From Hansfordia pulvinata (lineage: Eukaryota; Ascomycota; Sordariomycetes; Xylariales), in NCBI GenBank assembly GCA_006538405.1, contig BJKQ01000001.1, positions 4,216,001-4,280,000 of the forward strand: 64,000 nt of DNA, given 5' to 3'. Shown piece by piece: positions 59,559 to 64,000 of this stretch. The notes beneath the pieces are model-generated. The model did not search any database, was not told where the DNA came from, and was given only the letters and a program-made list of their open reading frames with translations. The position numbers were made by a program, and so were the translations under genes. Position 1 is the first letter of the stretch, and each line of letters starts with the position of its first letter.

Positions 59559-61020
59559 ATGGAGTTCGTGACGGCCCTGCGCGGGCCCTTTGACGACGGC
59601 AAGCCCTCGCTGTTCGAGCTCCTGTCGGAGCAGCAGCTGTCGTCGCTGCTGCCGCCCACGCTGCGCTACCTGCTCACGGTCGCCACGCACCGCTACCCGC
59701 GCCACCTGCTGCGCGTCCTCAACTCGTTCGACGAGCTGTACGCGCTGCTGCAGCTGCTGGTCGAGCGCCACTACCTGCGCACCCGCGGCGGCTCCTTCAC
59801 CGAGGCCTTCTACGGGCTGAAGCGCGAGCGCGCCATCGCGGCCGACGCGCCGCGCGCCCAGGCCGCGAGCCCGGGCCAGCTGCGGCACGCCCTGCGCCTC
59901 CGCCGCGCCGACGTCCTGCGCAACCTGCTCGCCCTCGTCGCCGTCCCCTACATCAAGCGCCGCCTCGACGAGGCCCACGAGGTCGAGGCCCAGCGCGACC
60001 TGCTCCTCGGCGGCGGCTCCGCCCGGGCCCGCCTGCCCGCGGACCCGACGGCCCGCCAGCGCCTGGCCCACGCCTACCGCTGGTTCCTGCGCCGCGTCTA
60101 CCCGGCCCTGCACGCCTCGTGCGGCCTGGCCGTGCTGGCCTTCAACCTCGCCTACCTCTTCGACAGCTCCCGCAGCCACCACCCCCTCATGTGGCTGATC
60201 GGCACCCGCGTCCGCCGCATGACCGCCGCCGACCACCAGGCCATCGAGGCCCTTTCGAAGCCTTCTTCCCCTTCCCCTTCTTCTTCTTCTTCTTCTTCTT
60301 CTCCAGGCGGCGCGGCAGCGGGGAGGTCGTCCTTCTTCGACCCCCGGACCGCGGGCCCCCGCCTGCTCTCCAGCCTGTCCCTGCTCCTGCCCACCAGCAT
60401 CTTCGCCCTCAAGTTCCTCGAGTGGTGGTACGCCTCGGACTTTGCCCGCCAGCTGTCCCGCAAGGCCTCGGAGAACCTCGAGCTGCCTCCGCCGCTGATC
60501 TCGGGGCTGCCGGCGCTTCTTCTGCGCGGGAAGGACAGCGCCGCCGCCGCCGCCGCCTCGCAAGAGGGGGAAGAGAATGAGAAGAAGGAAAAGATACGAC
60601 CGGACGCGGCGGGCACGAGCAACCGACAACAACAACAACAAGAGGAGGGGCGAGAAGGGAGAGAACAAGAGGCCGCAGAGGAAGCACAAGCGGCGGCGGC
60701 GGCGGCGGCGGAAAAGGCCCCCGTGTCCGCGTCAACCCTCCTGCCATCCTCACCGTCCCCGCCCCCGCCGACTCGGCCTCTGCCCCATCTGCGGCGACGA
60801 CATGGCCACCCCGACCGCCTGCCAGACCGGCGTCGTCTACTGCTACGCCTGCATCCACCGGTGGGTCGAGGGCCTGCACCCGCTGCAGGAGGAGTTCATG
60901 GCCAGCGGCGGCGGCGGCGCCAGCCGCGAGGGCAGGTGGGAGAGCGGGCGCGGGCGCTGCGCCGTCACCGGGCGCAGGGTCCTGGGCGGCACCGAGGGCC
61001 TGAGGCGCATCATGGTGTGA
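59559..61020 (+). CDS. pex12: Peroxisome biogenesis protein PEX12 (two frameshifts)
   Basis: A RING-type subunit of the Pex2-Pex10-Pex12 ubiquitin ligase in the peroxisome membrane, needed to recycle the import receptor Pex5. There is a single exon. The N-terminal Pex2/Pex12 domain starts [11 protein letters not shown] and includes [26 protein letters not shown] helices and [16 protein letters not shown]. Hydrophobic segments at about residues 180-220 and 270-290 fit membrane spans. A Ser run (TCT/TCC/TTC repeats, 60270-60302) and a long Glu/Ala/Gln linker are unusually extended. The RING-like module [17 protein letters not shown]...CYACIHRW and the [19 protein letters not shown] tail close the protein. 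The frame breaks at C5 60718-60722 and at GGCC 60775-60778, between the linker and the RING. With one base at each the product is 487 aa and regains the VPAPADS...LCPIC junction typical of the family. Confidence 0.92.
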
Positions 61021-61570
61021 AGGGAAGCGGGATGCGGGGAACAGTCTACGAGAGGGCGGCAGGGGGGAAAGGAAAGGCAGGTAATGAATCTGGGGGACAC
61101 TTGCGCGGCGTTGGGGGGCAACAAAAAGAAAAAACTTGTACTGATTTTTCTTTTTCTTTTCTTTGGTCGAGATTCACAGAGCTTGGGACCTCGTTGGTGT
61201 ATATACTAATGCCTGTATATGAGATATTACAAAGCAAATGCGTGGGTTAAGAACAGTACCCTCTATCGCGTGAGAGTCTTGTGTCTTCAGACTCGTCTCC
61301 TTGCCGCCCACCGAAATCGTGTCTGGCCGAAAAACAAACCCTCTAGGCATCGATCCATGTTCCCGAGAAGAACCGTCGCCCTGTCCCTTCGTCTCGTGCT
61401 CGTGGTATTACTCTTGAAAAAACAAACAAATGTGGCATCTATTTTGCTCGCTAGCTTAAAAAGCAGATCCCCCCCTGACCCGAACATCCAAGCCCAAGCC
61501 CTCTAACTCCCTGACCGTTCGTTTACCCATCCAAACCCCCCTTTCCCCTAGCTCCTTGCCCCCCCGTTGG
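61021..61570. other. Convergent 3' intergenic region
   Basis: This 0.55 kb lies between the pex12 stop and the stop of the minus-strand membrane protein. It is probably made of both 3' UTRs. I see no gene. Confidence 0.6.
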
Positions 61571-62776
61571 TCACCAGTCGCGGCCGTGGTGGTCCAGCCC
61601 ACCCAGCTTCTCGGCCAGCCGGAAGACGCTGATGGTGAAGTTGAGGATCCAGGAGATGAGGCCGATGGTCATGAGGGCGGCTAGGCTGCGGGCGAGGTGA
61701 AGCCCGTACGCAGCGGCGCCCTCGTCGTGGCCGTAGCCGTCGCCCGCGTGGTATACCAGGGCCTCAAAGGACAAGGCGGCACTAGCCGACTTGAAGGCGA
61801 TGAAGAAGACGTCCAGCAGCGTCAGGCTGACCTTGGCCGAGGGGGAGCGCAGGCCGATGGGCTTGCTGGTGTACTCGTCCCAGGTCGAGTAGAGGATGTA
61901 GGGGACGGCGACTGAGTCGACGACGATGGCGAAGATGGCCTGGGACAGCTCGGGGTTGCCGCCGCTGCTGCTGCGCCGGGTCCTGTAGATGTCGACGGCG
62001 ACGACGAGGGCGGCTATGCTGGTGGCTAGGACGATTAGGCGGAATATGAGGGGCGCGATGGGGTGCTTGAGGACGAAACGGCTGAACCCGAGAGCGGCGC
62101 GATGGCGGCCCCGACGACCCATGTGGTGGCCGTTGGCCTTGGGGTCCAGAGGGTGCAGGCCTCCCCCGCCGCCACCGGGAGCGTAGGACGACAGAGCCGA
62201 GACACCGGCCGGGTTGCTGCTGGACGTGGTGGCGGTATTTGGGACGGCGAGGCCGGGCATCTGGGCGTCGAGGGCGGCCTGGCCGCAGACGCGCCAGTCC
62301 TCGGCCGGGTCGTGGCCGTAGGCGGAGGCGGCAATGTAGCGCCGCCAGCGCTCGCGGGGCTCCTCGCCGCGCGGGTCGCGATAGCCCAGGCCCATGATGA
62401 CGGGCTCGGCGGTGCGCAGGTGGTCCCACCTCCGGCCGGGGCGGTCGGCGCGCTTGCGCATGAAGACGGGGACGCGCGAGGCCAGGCCGTGGCGGCGGCG
62501 CTCTTGGCGCTCATCTACCCAATGAACGTAGCCGTCGCGCGAGACGCGGCGCTTCAGGCCGGCGGCGGGCGGTTTCTCCTCGATCGGGTGAGAAGAAGGA
62601 GTCGGGTTGGATGGGGCAGCGGCGGTTTGGCGCGGGGCGGAGGTGGAAGAAGGGTCGTCGGGCTTGGTTCCGTCGGGCTGCTCAGTCTTGGGCTGGGGGC
62701 CGTGGAGCTCCGGGTCGTACAGCCGGACCCAGGCCGGCACGGTGGCGCGGAGGGAAGCATGGTCGGGCCTGCTCAT
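61571..62776 (-). CDS. Multi-pass membrane protein, probable SRF1-like regulator of phospholipase D
   Basis: A single exon of 401 aa. The first 230 residues are soluble, Pro/Arg-rich, with PAWVRLYDPELHG near the start, then VHWVDERQERRR and RWDHLRTAEPVIMGLGYRDP, ending in ERWRRYIAASAYGHDPAEDW. Four hydrophobic segments follow: about residues 240-262 (IAPLIFRLIVLATSIAALVV), 277-300 (IFAIVVDSVAVPYILYS), 315-340 (VSLTLLDVFFIAFKSASAAL) and 368-392 (SLAALMTIGLISWILNFTI). This layout resembles the fungal SRF1 family, whose yeast member binds and regulates phospholipase D (Spo14). I recognise the pattern but cannot verify it without a search. The C-terminal four residues are HGRDW. Confidence 0.7.
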   Translation of the reverse strand: MSRPDHASLRATVPAWVRLYDPELHGPQPKTEQPDGTKPDDPSSTSAPRQTAAAPSNPTPSSHPIEEKPPAAGLKRRVSRDGYVHWVDERQERRRHGLASRVPVFMRKRADRPGRRWDHLRTAEPVIMGLGYRDPRGEEPRERWRRYIAASAYGHDPAEDWRVCGQAALDAQMPGLAVPNTATTSSSNPAGVSALSSYAPGGGGGGLHPLDPKANGHHMGRRGRHRAALGFSRFVLKHPIAPLIFRLIVLATSIAALVVAVDIYRTRRSSSGGNPELSQAIFAIVVDSVAVPYILYSTWDEYTSKPIGLRSPSAKVSLTLLDVFFIAFKSASAALSFEALVYHAGDGYGHDEGAAAYGLHLARSLAALMTIGLISWILNFTISVFRLAEKLGGLDHHGRDW

Positions 62777-64000
62777 GGCCGCGGTTCCCTCAAGTCAGTC
62801 AGGCCGAGGTTGGGAGAGGGGTAGGTTTCGGGGAAGGCGTGCAATGCGCGCGGAACTGAGCCGAGGGCGGAGAGGCACGGGGGCATTATCCAGAGACGGG
62901 CGGGCGTGGGCGTGGCTGCGACAAGGGCGGGCGTCGACAACGTCTGCGTCTAGCGGCGGCAGTGACGGCAGCCTGGAGCCGGGACGGGGCGCGGTGGCCC
63001 CCGGCGACGGCGAGGCAACCGGCTGGGTGGCGCAAGGCGGCGAAGCTGTGCGCGCGGCGCAAGGGGTGCGAGCAGGATGCACCGCGAAGATGGGCGAAGG
63101 GGACGGCGAAAGCGAGGGCGCAAGGTCGGTCGTGCCGGGTTGTGTCGTCTCGGGGGGCTGGGGAGACGGCGGGCCGAGGTCGAGGCAATGTCTACAAGTC
63201 TGATGTATGCAATTGGGCTTTGTGAGCGGTCGATCGGGCAGGGGCCGAGAGCGAGGTATCCGAACGAGGGGAGGTGTGCTCGGGAACAACCGACGCAGCA
63301 AGCACCAAGTAAGGCGAGGCGAATGGGGTGAAGGTGAAGACGAAGGTGAGGATGGTGGTGTGGTGAGGTGCGTATGCGATGTGGGCGAGTGGGCGATCGA
63401 TGGGGCGGGTGGGTAAAAGACAGGGAAGGGAAGGAGCAGGGCAGGCCCACGGGTACCCGGACACACACCCTCTGAAAGGCTGTGACGGGTGTACCTAGGC
63501 GCTACCCAGCTCGTACCTTACCTATTGTTGTCGACCCGTTAATCTCCGGCTGCTACCCCGGTTACCAAGGCACAGGTAGGTACCGTACGGACTGTACCTG
63601 CTAGCCCGTGTATCGGTAGGTAGCCGCAAGTCGAGGGTGGAACCACGTGCGAACGGCTGGAGACTTTGCGCGAAAGGTGCTGTAGGGAGAACAAGGCACG
63701 GACAGACCTGCACATCCATTGGATGGCTTTCCGTACAAGTACTTGTGCAGGTTTCCGCATGTAGTCCATCATCATCAGGCAGCATGGAACGGAAGAACCG
63801 CCCTCACAAGCAACCCGTGGCTGAGGAATCACTGGCCAAGCCTCGATGTGGCATCCGCAGTCTGCAGCCTTCTGTGTACCAGCAAGACGGCCGGCACGAT
63901 TCGAGACGGGCGAGACAGAGTGCGAGATCTGCCGCGCAAGTCTTGCGAGTTGTCCGGGTTGTCTTTTTGGAGCCGTCCGCGATTGACAGCGAACCCACGA
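62777..64000. other. Right-edge region upstream of the SRF1-like gene
   Basis: This holds the promoter and leader of the minus-strand gene. The stretch 62800-63470 is C/T-rich on the minus strand, as expected for a fungal leader. Between 63490 and 63620 there is a dense cluster of GTACCTAGG/TAGGTACC motifs. I see no convincing gene up to the window end. Confidence 0.5.

Noticed and set aside
59517..60689. 390-codon minus-strand open frame over pex12
   Set aside because: Antisense shadow of the pex12 N-terminal domain. The composition is Gly/Gln/Val repeats caused by codon bias.

Overview
The window is nuclear DNA of a filamentous ascomycete, most likely a Sordariomycete. The evidence is short GT-AG introns (about 50-280 nt) with CTAAC/CTGAC-type branch sites, GC-rich coding sequence, and fungal-type proteins: a KapC-type bZIP, a fungal F-box family protein, a C2H2 regulator with a long regulatory C-terminal half, and a fungal SCC2 architecture. 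I cannot name the genus.

I support twelve protein genes and one tRNA gene. From left to right they are: a kapC-like bZIP factor (+, 2960-3880); a 9.5 kb stretch with no convincing gene; the ribosome-rescue helicase slh1/ASCC3 (-, 13388-19494); the R-SNARE ykt6 (+, 20534-21492); an uncharacterised, possibly BTB-like protein (-, 22225-25315); the cohesin loader scc2/mis4 (-, 27178-34010); the RNA polymerase I subunit rpa12 (+, 34890-35461); deoxyhypusine hydroxylase (-, 35671-36822); tRNA-Gln(CUG) (-, 37737-37808); pyridoxamine-phosphate oxidase pdx3 (+, 38542-39497); an 11.7 kb stretch with no convincing gene; a C2H2 transcription factor (+, 51208-54394); an F-box protein (+, 56802-58664); peroxin pex12 (+, 59559-61020); and a four-span membrane protein resembling the phospholipase D regulator SRF1 (-, 61571-62776). 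These are housekeeping and regulatory genes. They do not form a metabolic cluster or an operon-like unit.

The clearest non-routine signal is technical. Five of the twelve genes are broken by nine apparent single-base deletions, nearly all in or beside short G, C or A/T homopolymers. Adding one base at each site makes every exon sum divisible by three and restores family-like protein. This fits uncorrected consensus errors better than pseudogenes.

The two long gene-free stretches are rich in microsatellites, 16-25 nt G or C tracts, and short palindromic motifs built on TACGAGTA/TACTCGTA and GTACCTAGGTAC. The first stretch lies between two converging 3' ends, so it is not an obvious promoter for either neighbour. 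I found no CRISPR array, rRNA, recognisable transposase or reverse transcriptase, secondary-metabolite cluster, or convincing new molecular system.
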